From Thalassospira lucentensis (GTDB lineage Bacteria > Pseudomonadota > Alphaproteobacteria > Rhodospirillales > Thalassospiraceae), in the NCBI RefSeq assembly GCF_032921865.1, contig NZ_CP136684.1, positions 540,501 to 604,500 of the forward strand: a stretch of 64,000 nt of DNA. The letters run 5' to 3'. The notes beneath the pieces are model-generated. The model saw nothing but the letters and a program-made list of their open reading frames with translations. It ran no database searches and had not been told where the DNA came from. The position numbers and the translations under genes were made by a program. How positions within the stretch are numbered: the stretch's first letter is position 1; each line of letters opens with the position of its first letter. Positions 35,140-44,067 of this stretch are shown here, in pieces.

Positions 35140-36433
35140 ACTCATTTCCATTATCCTCGTCGGTGGCGTCTTTGCCCTGATGGCGCTGGGTGTTCCGCTG
35201 GCTTTCGCCGCCGGGTCGCTTGCCGTCCTCGTCAGCTATCTTAAATTCGGTCCGGCGGTCATCGCACTTGCCCATAAAACGGTTTACGGGCTTGCGACCG
35301 AATATTCGCTGCTGTCCGTACCGCTTTTCATTCTGATGGCAACCCTGCTGGAACGCTCCCGACTGGCTCAGGATCTATACGATGCCCTGTTCAAGGTTTT
35401 CGGGAATCTGAAGGGCGGCGTTGCGACCGTAACCCTGATCATTTCCGTTTTCATGGCCGCCATCAGCGGCATCATCGGCGGCGAAATCGTTCTGCTTGGT
35501 CTGATTGCCCTGCCACAGATGATGCGCCTGCAATATGACCGGAAACTCTCCATCGGGATCATCTGCGCGGGCGGGTCACTCGGCACAATGGTGCCGCCCT
35601 CGATTGTCCTGATCATTTACGGCCTGACCGCCGATGTCTCGGTGCAAAAGCTCTTTCTGGCGTCGTTCGTACCGGGCTTCGCGCTCGCCTTTGCCTACTT
35701 CGCCTATATCTACATTCGCTGCACGCTTAATCCGGCCCTGACCCCAAAGGCACCGGAAAAGACCGAGCCCTTCACAAAACAGGATTTCTTACGCGGCGTT
35801 CTGCCACTGCTTGTTCTGATCGGCATCGTTTTTGGCTGCATCTATGGTGGGGTGACCTCCATTACCGAGGCCGCGGGCATCGCGGTTGGCGTATCCATCC
35901 TCATCATCGCCCTGCGATCCGAACTGAACATAACCATGCTGTGGCAGGCCCTGACACGCACCCTGCAATCCTGCGGGATTATCCTGTGGGTGACGTTTGG
36001 CGCGGCATCGCTGATTGCGATTTACAATCTTTCGGGCGGCCAGCGTTTTGTCACCGGCATGATCACCGGTCTGGATATCGCGCCAGTTGTCACGATCATG
36101 CTGATGATGGCGATCTTCATCGTCCTTGGGCTGTTCATGGACTGGATCGGCATCCTGCTTCTGACCATTCCGATCTTTGTGCCGATCGTCACCCAGCTTG
36201 GCTATGACCCGGTATGGTTCGGGGTGCTTTTCTCGCTGACCATGCAGGTGGCATTCCTCTCACCACCTTTTGGCCCGGCCGCTTTCTATCTCAAAAGCGT
36301 CGCCCCGCCGGAAATCACCCTTCAGACGATTTTCGCGTCTCTCTGGCCTTTCATGCTCATTCAGATCGCCTTCCTGGCGCTGATGCTCACCTTCCCGTCC
36401 ATCGCGCTATGGCTGCCGGAAATACTCAATTAA
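35129..36433 (+). CDS. TRAP transporter large permease (DctM type)
   Basis: 434-residue permease with about twelve helices, the Na+-coupled transport subunit. Family segments: PLAFAAGSLAVL, SLLSVPLFILMATLLERS, the AISGIIGGEIVLLG helix, GGSLGTMVPPSIVLIIYG and the C-terminal FLSPPFGPAAFYLKSVAPP. It starts at a GTG (35129) preceded by GGAGG, inside the end of the small permease gene. With the two preceding genes it completes a DctPQM system. Confidence 0.9.
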   Translation: MSIELISIILVGGVFALMALGVPLAFAAGSLAVLVSYLKFGPAVIALAHKTVYGLATEYSLLSVPLFILMATLLERSRLAQDLYDALFKVFGNLKGGVATVTLIISVFMAAISGIIGGEIVLLGLIALPQMMRLQYDRKLSIGIICAGGSLGTMVPPSIVLIIYGLTADVSVQKLFLASFVPGFALAFAYFAYIYIRCTLNPALTPKAPEKTEPFTKQDFLRGVLPLLVLIGIVFGCIYGGVTSITEAAGIAVGVSILIIALRSELNITMLWQALTRTLQSCGIILWVTFGAASLIAIYNLSGGQRFVTGMITGLDIAPVVTIMLMMAIFIVLGLFMDWIGILLLTIPIFVPIVTQLGYDPVWFGVLFSLTMQVAFLSPPFGPAAFYLKSVAPPEITLQTIFASLWPFMLIQIAFLALMLTFPSIALWLPEILN

Positions 36434-36452
36434 TCTGAATTCGGATAAGAAA

Positions 36453-37652
36453 ATGAAGATCACAGCAATCAAAACCTACCGCGTAGACGAATTTGCCAAT
36501 GTCCTGTGGGTCCATGTCGAAACGGATGCGGGCATTACCGGCCTTGGCGAAACCTTCTATGGTGCCGGTGCGGTCGAAGCACACATTCACGATACACTGG
36601 CCGGGCGCCTGATCGGGCAGAACCCCCTTCACATCGAAGCCCTGCACAAGGAAATGGTCAACCTGCCGATGGCACAGTCATCGACGGGCGCGGAATATCG
36701 TGCGGCATCCGCCATCGACATTGCCCTTTGGGACATCTTTGGCAAGGTCTGCGACCAGCCCGTCCATCAGATGCTGGGCGGTTTGTGCTGGGATAAAATC
36801 CGGATTTACAACACCTGTGCCGGATATCGTTATGTCCGCACCAACAATATCAAACCCGTATCGAACTGGAACCTTGGCGAACCGGAAGGCCCCTATGAGG
36901 ATCTGGACGGTTTCATGAACCGCCCGGCCCAACTGGCCGAAAACCTTCTGGAATCCGGCATCACGGCCATGAAAATCTGGCCATTTGATCCGATGGCGGC
37001 CGAAACACGCGGTCAGTACATCACCGCCGAACAGATGAAAAAGGCGATCCGTCCCTTCGAAGAAATCCGCAAGGCCGTGGGCGACAGAATGGAAATCATG
37101 GTGGAATTCCATTCCCAATGGAACCTGCCGACCGCCAAGAAGATCGCCCGCGAACTCGAACAGTTCAGCCCGACCTGGTACGAAGACCCGATCCGCATGA
37201 ACTCGCCACAGGCTCTGGCAGAATTTGCCGCATCCACCGATGTCTGGACCTGCGCCAGTGAAACACTGGGATCACGCTGGCCCTACAAGGATATGCTCGA
37301 CCGCGATGCAACCCATGTGGTCATGGTGGACCTGTGCTGGACCGGCGGCCTTACCGAAGGCAAGAAAATCGCCGCCCTGGCCGAAACATGGCATCGCCCG
37401 TTTGCCCCGCATGACTGCATCGGGCCGGTTGGTTTTGCCGCCGCCATTCACATGTCGTTCAGCCAGCCAAACACCCTCATCCAGGAAAGTGTCCGCGCCT
37501 TCTACAAGGGTTGGTACAATGAACTGGTGACCGCTGTTCCGAAAATCGAAAACGGTTATGTCTATCCGATGGAAGGCCCCGGCCTTGGCGTCGAATTGCA
37601 GAAAACCTTCTTTGATCGCAGCGACCTGACCGTCCGCGAAAGCAAAGCCTGA
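36453..37652 (+). CDS. Enolase-superfamily sugar-acid dehydratase (mandelate racemase group)
   Basis: 399-residue TIM-barrel enzyme with an N-terminal capping domain. Probable metal ligands are Glu218 (in VEFHSQW), Glu244 (WYEDPI) and Glu270 (ASET). His220 and the His320-Asp321 pair (APHDCIGPVG) are placed like the bases of DgoD/GlucD-type acid sugar dehydratases. Such enzymes remove water from an aldonic acid to give a 2-keto-3-deoxy acid. The neighbouring IdnD- and IdnO-like genes suggest gluconate or a close epimer as substrate; this is inference. It lies 19 nt after the large permease. Confidence 0.82.
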   Translation: MKITAIKTYRVDEFANVLWVHVETDAGITGLGETFYGAGAVEAHIHDTLAGRLIGQNPLHIEALHKEMVNLPMAQSSTGAEYRAASAIDIALWDIFGKVCDQPVHQMLGGLCWDKIRIYNTCAGYRYVRTNNIKPVSNWNLGEPEGPYEDLDGFMNRPAQLAENLLESGITAMKIWPFDPMAAETRGQYITAEQMKKAIRPFEEIRKAVGDRMEIMVEFHSQWNLPTAKKIARELEQFSPTWYEDPIRMNSPQALAEFAASTDVWTCASETLGSRWPYKDMLDRDATHVVMVDLCWTGGLTEGKKIAALAETWHRPFAPHDCIGPVGFAAAIHMSFSQPNTLIQESVRAFYKGWYNELVTAVPKIENGYVYPMEGPGLGVELQKTFFDRSDLTVRESKA

Positions 37653-37676
37653 AAATAAAAGCCCGTTGGAGGAAAC

Positions 37677-38444
37677 ATGTCTCTCGAACTTTTCTCGCTC
37701 GCCGGTAAAACAGCCCTCATAACCGGCTCTTCCCGCGGTCTTGGTCGCGCCTTTGCCGAAGGTCTGGCTGCGGCCGGGGCTACCGTCATCCTGAACGGCA
37801 CCAATTCCGAACGGCTTTCGCAGGCCTGCAAGGAAATGTCTGATGCCGGCATGAAAGTCGATATGTCCCTATTTGACGTCACCGACGAAGCCGCAATCAG
37901 AGCCGCCTTTGACCGCTTTGATGCGGCCGGTATGCAAATCGACATCTTGATCAATAACGCCGGTATCCAGTTCCGCAAACCCATGCTGGAACTCGACACC
38001 GCCGACTGGCAGCGCGTGATTGATACCAATCTGACATCCGCCTTCATGATTGGCCGCGAAGCCGCCAAACGCATGGTCAAACGCGGGCATGGCAAAATCG
38101 TCAATATCGGATCGCTGACAAGCGAACTGGCGCGTGCCACCGTCGCCCCCTACACCGTCGCCAAGGGCGGCATCAAAATGCTGACCAAGGCCATGGCAGC
38201 CGAATGGGGCGAACACGGCCTTCAGGCCAACGCGATTGGTCCGGGCTACATGCTCACCGACATGAACGCGGCCCTGACATCCAACCCGGAATTTGACGTC
38301 TGGGTCAAGGCACGCACCCCCGCCCGGCGCTGGGGCCGGCCTGACGAACTGATCGGCACGGCGATTTATCTCTGCTCGGATGCGTCCAACTATGTGAACG
38401 GTCAGATCATCTATGCCGATGGCGGCATGATTTCCGTTCTTTAA
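37677..38444 (+). CDS. SDR oxidoreductase, gluconate 5-dehydrogenase-like
   Basis: 255-residue classical short-chain dehydrogenase. The cofactor loop TGSSRGLGRA is at 16-25, followed by NNAG, catalytic Ser in NIGSLTSEL and Tyr/Lys in PYTVAKGG. Overall pattern and length match IdnO/Gno enzymes that interconvert 5-keto-D-gluconate and D-gluconate, and the next gene encodes an IdnD-like enzyme, the partner in L-idonate breakdown. GGAGG precedes the ATG. Confidence 0.85.
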   Translation: MSLELFSLAGKTALITGSSRGLGRAFAEGLAAAGATVILNGTNSERLSQACKEMSDAGMKVDMSLFDVTDEAAIRAAFDRFDAAGMQIDILINNAGIQFRKPMLELDTADWQRVIDTNLTSAFMIGREAAKRMVKRGHGKIVNIGSLTSELARATVAPYTVAKGGIKMLTKAMAAEWGEHGLQANAIGPGYMLTDMNAALTSNPEFDVWVKARTPARRWGRPDELIGTAIYLCSDASNYVNGQIIYADGGMISVL

Positions 38445-38455
38445 GGTGATCTTAC

Positions 38456-39493
38456 ATGTACTCTGTTGTCATACATTCACCCCACGACCTGCGTGTCGAT
38501 CAGATCGACCAGCCCGGCGCACCGGAACCGGGCACGATAACCGTTCAGATCGACAAGGGCGGCATTTGCGGCTCGGACCTGCACTACTATCATAACGGCG
38601 GTTTTGGCACGGTTAAAATCCGCGAACCGATGATTTTGGGGCATGAAGTCGCCGGTACGATCATTGCCGTTGGCCAAAACGTGACCGGCCTTGCCGTTAA
38701 TGACAAGGTCGCGGTCAATCCTTCCATGCCATGCAACCAATGCCAGTATTGCCGCGCGAACATGCGCAACCAATGCACCGACATGCGCTTCTTTGGCAGC
38801 GCAATGCGCTTTCCCCATCAACAGGGCCTGTTCCGCCAACAGATCAACCTGCCCGCCGAACAACTGGTCAAGCTGTCCCCGGACATCAATATGGAACACG
38901 CCGCCTGCAGCGAACCCTTGGCCGTCTGCCTGCATGCCGTGCGTCAGGCCGGGGCGCTGTCGGGGAAAAAAGTCCTCGTTTCCGGTTGCGGTCCCATCGG
39001 CTGCCTGACCATTCTGGCCGCCGCCCATTCCGGGGCGCACTGGATTACCGCGACCGATCTGTCAAAGGCCGCCCTGGATGTTGCGGCAAAGGCAGGTGCC
39101 AATAGCTGTATCGATGTCGCCCGCAATGCCGATGCCTTCAAAACGCTCGGCATGAACAAGGGCACGCAGGATGTGGTCTTTGAATGCTCCGGCAGTCCGC
39201 AGGCGCTTGCCAATGCATTCGATGCGGTCAAACCGGGTGGCACCATCATCACGGTCGGCCTTGGCGGCAATGGCGAACTCCCGCTCAGTCTCGCCGTCAC
39301 CAAAGAAGTCAGAATGATCGGAAGCTTCCGCTTTGATGCGGAATTTGCCCAGGCCGCAGAACTGATTGACCGCAAGGTCATTGACGTTTCACCGATCATC
39401 AGCTCGGTCCTGTCCTTCCGGGACGCCAAAACCGCCTTCGACCTTGCCTCGGATCGCAGCCAATCCATGAAAGTACAACTGGATTTCGGCTGA
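38456..39493 (+). CDS. Zinc dehydrogenase, L-idonate 5-dehydrogenase-like
   Basis: 345-residue MDR enzyme. The catalytic zinc site is shown by GGICGSDLHYYHNGGFG and GHEV. The structural zinc cluster CNQCQYCRANMRNQC is complete. The NAD loop SGCGPIGCL is in the Rossmann domain. The HYYHNGGFGTVKIREPMILGHE stretch is characteristic of IdnD. Likely reaction: L-idonate to 5-keto-D-gluconate. It is the last gene of the TRAP operon. Confidence 0.87.
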   Translation: MYSVVIHSPHDLRVDQIDQPGAPEPGTITVQIDKGGICGSDLHYYHNGGFGTVKIREPMILGHEVAGTIIAVGQNVTGLAVNDKVAVNPSMPCNQCQYCRANMRNQCTDMRFFGSAMRFPHQQGLFRQQINLPAEQLVKLSPDINMEHAACSEPLAVCLHAVRQAGALSGKKVLVSGCGPIGCLTILAAAHSGAHWITATDLSKAALDVAAKAGANSCIDVARNADAFKTLGMNKGTQDVVFECSGSPQALANAFDAVKPGGTIITVGLGGNGELPLSLAVTKEVRMIGSFRFDAEFAQAAELIDRKVIDVSPIISSVLSFRDAKTAFDLASDRSQSMKVQLDFG

Positions 39494-39508
39494 CGGCTGA
39501 CCTATTCG

Positions 39509-39534
39509 TCCGCGCGCCCCTATCGCCGCGCGGA
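39509..39534. terminator. Hairpin after the idonate dehydrogenase gene
   Basis: TCCGCGCG and CGCGCGGA form a perfect 8-bp stem with a 10-nt loop, 15 nt after the stop. No T-run follows, so it is at best a non-canonical terminator. Confidence 0.4.
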
Positions 39535-39616
39535 TCACCGGGGCGGGCAAGACATCTCGATAACCTTGCCCGCACTCGCTGCCGCCATCTATCTCGGGTA
39601 AAGATGCAGACCATAC

Positions 39617-39738
39617 GCACGCGACCGCGTTAAACAGCTTTCATGGGTGCAAAACGCACTTCTCCCCCTTGCCCGCTCGCCCCCATCTTTGTCCGCCTGA
39701 CCTCGGGCCACCAACAACACCTCAACCCACCAAAAAAG
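39617..39738 (+). pseudogene. Decayed, internally deleted ftsQ fragment
   Basis: Two stretches on the + strand match FtsQ in order. At 39617-39658 the reading ARDRVKQLSWVQNA matches ARERIEQLSWVRDA of the intact gene (30863-30904), with 32 of 42 bases identical. At 39688-39738 FVRLTSGHQQHLNPPKK matches the FtsQ C-terminus FVRLTPGAAEQRRNPPKK (31322-31375). About 30 nt separate the two blocks here against about 417 nt in ftsQ, so the middle is deleted, and the blocks are in different frames. The intact ftsQ and this relic flank the sugar-acid module. Confidence 0.75.
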
Positions 39739-39788
39739 GTAACGCTGCCCGACGCCACATGCCCTGCCCGCAAAGTACCCCGAAACAA

Positions 39789-39896
39789 TCCTCATACAAA
39801 TACAATTAATGGCGGATTTTCGGGATTTATCTGGCAGACCGAGGCTCAAAAACTGCCTGAAATGCCGGTTTTGAAAATCAATTCCTCATACAAATA
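39789..39896. repeat. Pair of 14-nt direct repeats
   Basis: TCCTCATACAAATA occurs at 39789-39802 and again at 39883-39896, 94 nt apart, in AT-rich DNA just downstream of the ftsQ fragment. No gene lies between the copies. Confidence 0.6.
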
Positions 39897-40020
39897 AAAA
39901 CGCTATTTTCACGCTTCGCCGGGCCGATGATTCACGCCCGAAAAGCGATCAACAACCAAAAATCAATAATCGACTGTATTTTTCATTTTAAGTGAATAAT
40001 AAATCCCGGAAATCTGGCGT

Positions 40021-41067
40021 TCAGATATCGTTGCGCCACACCGGGATTGGCGCGCTCAGCGATTGCAGATTTGCCCCTTCCCGTCCCTCGATCACGTCGA
40101 GCAGATGGGTCGCCAATTGCTGCCCGGCAACGATCAGATCCTCGCGCAGGCTGTCGATCCGGGGCCGGGTAAAGTTCAGCAAATCCGACGTTTCCTTGGC
40201 GATCACATCGATGTCCCGCCCGACATCCATCCCCGACTGGATCATCCCGTCAATCAGCGCCATCGCGCACAGCTCGCTTCCGCAAATCACCCCGTCGGGC
40301 ACATAATCCTGATGGCGCAATGCCATGCCGGCCTGACGCAAAACCTCGCTGCTGCTATCAAGGTCGATCCCGCCAAGCACCTGAAAAGGAACACTTTCTG
40401 CCTCCGCCACCGCCGCCAGCCCCGCCAGCGTTTCCTGATAATAGGAAAACTCCGACGGCGGCGACAGCAGTGCCAGCCGCCTGCGCCCCCGCGCAATCAG
40501 GCGCCGTGCCGCCATCTCGCAAAACGCCCGGTTATCAAAATCATGGTAGGCATGATCGGGTGCCGAAAGGCACCGCCCATGCGCCACGAACGGCAGCCCG
40601 CTTTGGGATAGCGCCTGCACCCTCTCGTCATCGGGCCTGATATGGGTGATGATCACCCCGTCGGCAGCACGGGTATTAAGCACATAGCGCACCGGGTCCA
40701 TCGGGTCATCGGTACGTGATTGTGGTGTTACAACAAGGTGATAGGGCGTGCCACGGATGACATCGGAAATGCCGACGATCAGCCGTCTGGCAAATTCCGG
40801 CACCTTGTCGGTCTGATCAAGGATCAGGCTGATAACATTGGTTTTTCCCGTCCGCAAACGCACCCCGGCCCGGTCCGGATGATAGCCGATGGCGTCCGCC
40901 ACCTTGCGCACGCGCAGCTTGGTTTTGGCACTAATATCATGCGCATCCTTAAGCGCGCGCGACACCGTCGTCACACCAAGACCGGTCATTTCCGCAATGG
41001 TTTTAAGGGTCGGCCGGGATGGGGCGGCGGGGCGCCCGGCCTTCCCGGCAAGATCGTGATCGGACAG
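40021..41067 (-). CDS. LacI-family regulator, probable CTG start
   Basis: 348-residue regulator. The canonical DNA-binding start RPTLKTIAEMTGLGVTTVSRALKDAHDIS is present only if translation begins upstream of the first ATG (40989). Within the open frame no ATG, GTG or TTG lies upstream of that Met. A CTG at 41067 follows GGAGG by 9 nt and gives MSDHDLAGKAGRPAAPSRPTLK. A stop codon sits two codons further up. The effector domain is of periplasmic-binding type. It is the last gene of the CUT1 sugar operon, 25 nt after the ATPase gene, and probably binds the two operators at 45370 and 45402. Confidence 0.85.
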   Translation of the reverse strand: MSDHDLAGKAGRPAAPSRPTLKTIAEMTGLGVTTVSRALKDAHDISAKTKLRVRKVADAIGYHPDRAGVRLRTGKTNVISLILDQTDKVPEFARRLIVGISDVIRGTPYHLVVTPQSRTDDPMDPVRYVLNTRAADGVIITHIRPDDERVQALSQSGLPFVAHGRCLSAPDHAYHDFDNRAFCEMAARRLIARGRRRLALLSPPSEFSYYQETLAGLAAVAEAESVPFQVLGGIDLDSSSEVLRQAGMALRHQDYVPDGVICGSELCAMALIDGMIQSGMDVGRDIDVIAKETSDLLNFTRPRIDSLREDLIVAGQQLATHLLDVIEGREGANLQSLSAPIPVWRNDI

Positions 41068-41092
41068 TTGTCAAAGCCTCCGTCGGGTATTT

Positions 41093-42202
41093 CTAGCGCA
41101 GTCTTACGCCGCTTTCAGGGTCAAAAAACACAACTTTTTCAAGGTTGAACACCAGTTCGGCATGGCTGTTGGCCTGCCCGTTCCAGTCCTGATGCAGGCG
41201 GGTCACCACCTCCTTGCCGCCCAGCGACGTGATGGCAAAAATATCCGCCCCGGCCGGTTCAACCACATCGATCCGGCACGATGCACTGACCGCCTGCTGC
41301 CCGTCACGCACCAGTGCCCGGTTATCGGCATCGGTAATCGCCTCGGGCCGGATGCCGATAATGACCTCCTGCCCGTCACGCGCCCGGACATCCGCAGGCA
41401 GTTGTTGAAATTCAAGCACCAGCGGCTCTTCGCCCGCCCGCGCCATTTCAACCGCATTGCCCCGCACCGTCGCCGGGATCAGGTTCATCGCGGGCGACCC
41501 CATGAAATCGGCAACAAACAGGTTGGCCGGATCGTTATAAATCTCCGCCGGGGTGCCGTATTGCTGGACAATGCCGTCCTTCAGAACCGCGATCCGCGTG
41601 CCCAGCGTCATGGCTTCGATCTGGTCATGGGTGACATAGACAATCGTGGTGCCGAATGTCTGATGCATGCGTTTGATTTCGGTGCGCATATCCACGCGCA
41701 GCTTGGCATCAAGGTTTGATAGCGGTTCATCAAACAGGAAAAGCTGCGGATTTCGCACAAGTGCGCGACCCATCGCAACGCGCTGGCGCTGCCCGCCCGA
41801 AAGCTGGCCGGGTTTGCGATCCAGAAGATGTTCGATCTGAAGCGTCTTGGCGACCTCGGCGACCTTGGCGTCGCGTTCATCCTTTGGCATGCCGCGCATT
41901 TCAAGGCCAAACGCGATGTTCTGCCCGACATTCATGTTGGGATAAAGCGCATAGCTTTGAAACACCATCGCGATATTGCGTTCAGACGGCGGCAGGTCAT
42001 CAATGACATTCCCCGCAATACGGATTTCCCCGGTTGTCAGCTTTTCCAGCCCCGCAATGGTATTGAGCAAGGTCGATTTGCCACAGCCCGACGGCCCGAC
42101 AAGTACCAGAAAACCACCTTCTTCAACATCCAGCGTAATGTCACGCAGCACATTGATCGGGCCAAAACTTTTGCACACCTTGTCGATTTGCAGAAAGGAC
42201 AT
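41093..42202 (-). CDS. CUT1 sugar ABC transporter ATPase (MalK/UgpC type)
   Basis: 369-residue ATPase. Walker A GPSGCGKST is at 36-44; the Q-loop FQSYALYPNM, signature LSGGQRQRVAMGRAL, Walker B LFLFDEPLSNLD and switch His in VTHDQIEAM follow. The C-terminal OB-type regulatory domain is typical of MalK relatives (GIRPEAI). It energises the two permeases encoded just upstream in the operon. Confidence 0.92.
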   Translation of the reverse strand: MSFLQIDKVCKSFGPINVLRDITLDVEEGGFLVLVGPSGCGKSTLLNTIAGLEKLTTGEIRIAGNVIDDLPPSERNIAMVFQSYALYPNMNVGQNIAFGLEMRGMPKDERDAKVAEVAKTLQIEHLLDRKPGQLSGGQRQRVAMGRALVRNPQLFLFDEPLSNLDAKLRVDMRTEIKRMHQTFGTTIVYVTHDQIEAMTLGTRIAVLKDGIVQQYGTPAEIYNDPANLFVADFMGSPAMNLIPATVRGNAVEMARAGEEPLVLEFQQLPADVRARDGQEVIIGIRPEAITDADNRALVRDGQQAVSASCRIDVVEPAGADIFAITSLGGKEVVTRLHQDWNGQANSHAELVFNLEKVVFFDPESGVRLR

Positions 42203-42231
42203 GATAACTTCCCTGTAAGTCTTTTTATGAG

Positions 42232-43110
42232 CTAACCCTTGACCGCACCGGCCATCAATCCGCGCACGAAATAGCGCCCGGAAACGATGTAAACGATCAG
42301 TGTCGGAAGGGCGGCAAGGACCGCACCGGCAAAGTGCACATTGTATTCCTTGACCCCGGTCGAGGACGAAACGAGGTTGTTGAGCGCAACCGTCATCGGC
42401 ATTGAATCAAAATCGGCAAATGACGCCCCGAACAGGAAATCATTCCAGATATTGGTAAATTGCCAGATCACGGTCACCACAATGATCGGCCCCGAACTGG
42501 GCAGAAGAATGCGGGTGAAGGTCCGCCAGAACCCGGCCCCGTCCATCTTGGCCGCCTTGATCAGCTCGTCCGGGAATGCCGCGTAATAATTGCGGAAAAA
42601 CAGCGTGGTAAAGCCAAGCCCGTAAACCACATGCACCAGAACCAGCCCGCCGGTCGTACCTGCCAGACCAATCATGCCCAGCACGCGTGCCATCGGGATC
42701 AGGACGATCTGGAACGGGATAAAACAGGCAAACAGCATCAGACCAAAAATGATCTTGTCGCCCGGAAACCGCCATTTGGTCAGGACATACCCATTCAGCG
42801 CCCCAAGGGCTGTCGAAATCGCCACGGCAGGCACCACCATCATGATGCTGTTGATGAAATACGGGCTTAATCCGGTCGGCTCGACCCCGATCTGGGCTTT
42901 GGACCACGCGGTCAGCCACGGCTCGAAGGTGAACATCTCGGGAAACGACATCATGTTGCCGCCCCGGATTTCATCAAGCGTCTTGACCGAATTGACCAGC
43001 ATGACAAACAGCGGCAGCAGGTAATAAACCGCAAACAGGATTAGAACCGCATAAAGGGCTGCCCGCAAAAGCTTTCCGGTGCCAAAGGAGGGTTGCGTTG
43101 AACGGGACAT
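42232..43110 (-). CDS. CUT1 sugar ABC permease (MalG type)
   Basis: 292-residue permease with six helices. The cytosolic EAA loop reads ELIKAAKMDGAGFWRTFTRILLP. The C-terminus FVRGLMAGAVKG is the classic end of MalG-type subunits. Its start overlaps the stop of the partner permease by 1 nt (TAATG). Confidence 0.92.
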   Translation of the reverse strand: MSRSTQPSFGTGKLLRAALYAVLILFAVYYLLPLFVMLVNSVKTLDEIRGGNMMSFPEMFTFEPWLTAWSKAQIGVEPTGLSPYFINSIMMVVPAVAISTALGALNGYVLTKWRFPGDKIIFGLMLFACFIPFQIVLIPMARVLGMIGLAGTTGGLVLVHVVYGLGFTTLFFRNYYAAFPDELIKAAKMDGAGFWRTFTRILLPSSGPIIVVTVIWQFTNIWNDFLFGASFADFDSMPMTVALNNLVSSSTGVKEYNVHFAGAVLAALPTLIVYIVSGRYFVRGLMAGAVKG

Positions 43111-44003
43111 TAGCGGCGCTCCCGAAGTTCGGAATAAAGATAGGGCACAATGATCGAGGCAATCATCGCCAGCATAATCACCGCCGACGATGCACCGACC
43201 CCCATCTGGTTTCGCGTGAAGGTATAGGAATACATAAACGTCGCGGGCAGTTCGGTCGCCCGCCCCGGCCCGCCATTGGTCAGCGCAATGACAAGGTCAT
43301 AGGCCTTGATCGCCAGATGGGCCAGAACCACAAAGGCCGATAGGAACACCGGGCGCAATTGCGGAATGACGATACGGGTATAAAGGCTCCAGCGGCTCGC
43401 ACCATCCATCTGGGCGGCTTTGAGGATTTCACTGTCGATCCCGCGCAAACCTGCCAGAAACATCGCCATGACAAAGCCCGACGATTGCCAGACTGCGGCA
43501 ATCACCACGGTATAGATCGCCATGTCGCGATCCTTGATCCAGTTGAAGGTAAAGCTTTCCCATCCCCAGAGATGCATGGTGTTTTCAAGACCAAGCCCCG
43601 GATCAAGAAACCATTTCCATGCCGTGCCGGTGACGATGAAGGACAGTGCCATCGGATACAGATATATCGGACGCAAAATGCCTTCGCCGCGAATTTTCTG
43701 ATCCAGCAGGATCGCCAGAAGCAATCCCAAAACCGTACAGATCGCGATATAAAGAATGCCGAAAATCGCAAGGTTTTGCAGGGCAATCAGCCAGTTCCGC
43801 TGCCCCCACAGATTGGCATAATTGCCAAGCCCTTCCAGTTCATAGGACGGCAGCATCCGGCTGTCGGTCAGCGACAGATAACCGGTGTAAGCAATAAATC
43901 CGTAAACGAATAAAAGGATCAGAAACAGGCTGGGGCTCAGCACCAGACGGGGCAGAACCTCCCGCAGGGTTGCCTGTGCCTTGCCGGGCAAGGATGGTTG
44001 CAT
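43110..44003 (-). CDS. CUT1 sugar ABC permease (MalF type)
   Basis: 297-residue permease with six helices. The EAA loop is EILKAAQMDGASRWSLYTRIVIP; other family segments are IYLYPMALSFIVTGTAWKW and ALTNGGPGRATELPATFMY. The sequence is closest in feel to glucose/mannose systems (GtsB-like). It pairs with the MalG-type subunit. Confidence 0.92.
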   Translation of the reverse strand: MQPSLPGKAQATLREVLPRLVLSPSLFLILLFVYGFIAYTGYLSLTDSRMLPSYELEGLGNYANLWGQRNWLIALQNLAIFGILYIAICTVLGLLLAILLDQKIRGEGILRPIYLYPMALSFIVTGTAWKWFLDPGLGLENTMHLWGWESFTFNWIKDRDMAIYTVVIAAVWQSSGFVMAMFLAGLRGIDSEILKAAQMDGASRWSLYTRIVIPQLRPVFLSAFVVLAHLAIKAYDLVIALTNGGPGRATELPATFMYSYTFTRNQMGVGASSAVIMLAMIASIIVPYLYSELRERR

Positions 44004-44067
44004 GGGTGATTCTCCGCACTTTATCCGGCGGCCGGAATGTTATCCGGCCGCCGGTTTCATTTCGGTC

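Noticed and set aside
39643..39897. 84-codon + strand frame downstream of the idonate operon
   Set aside because: Part of it matches the FtsQ C-terminus, but it has no ribosome-binding site and no complete domain; treated as a pseudogene fragment.
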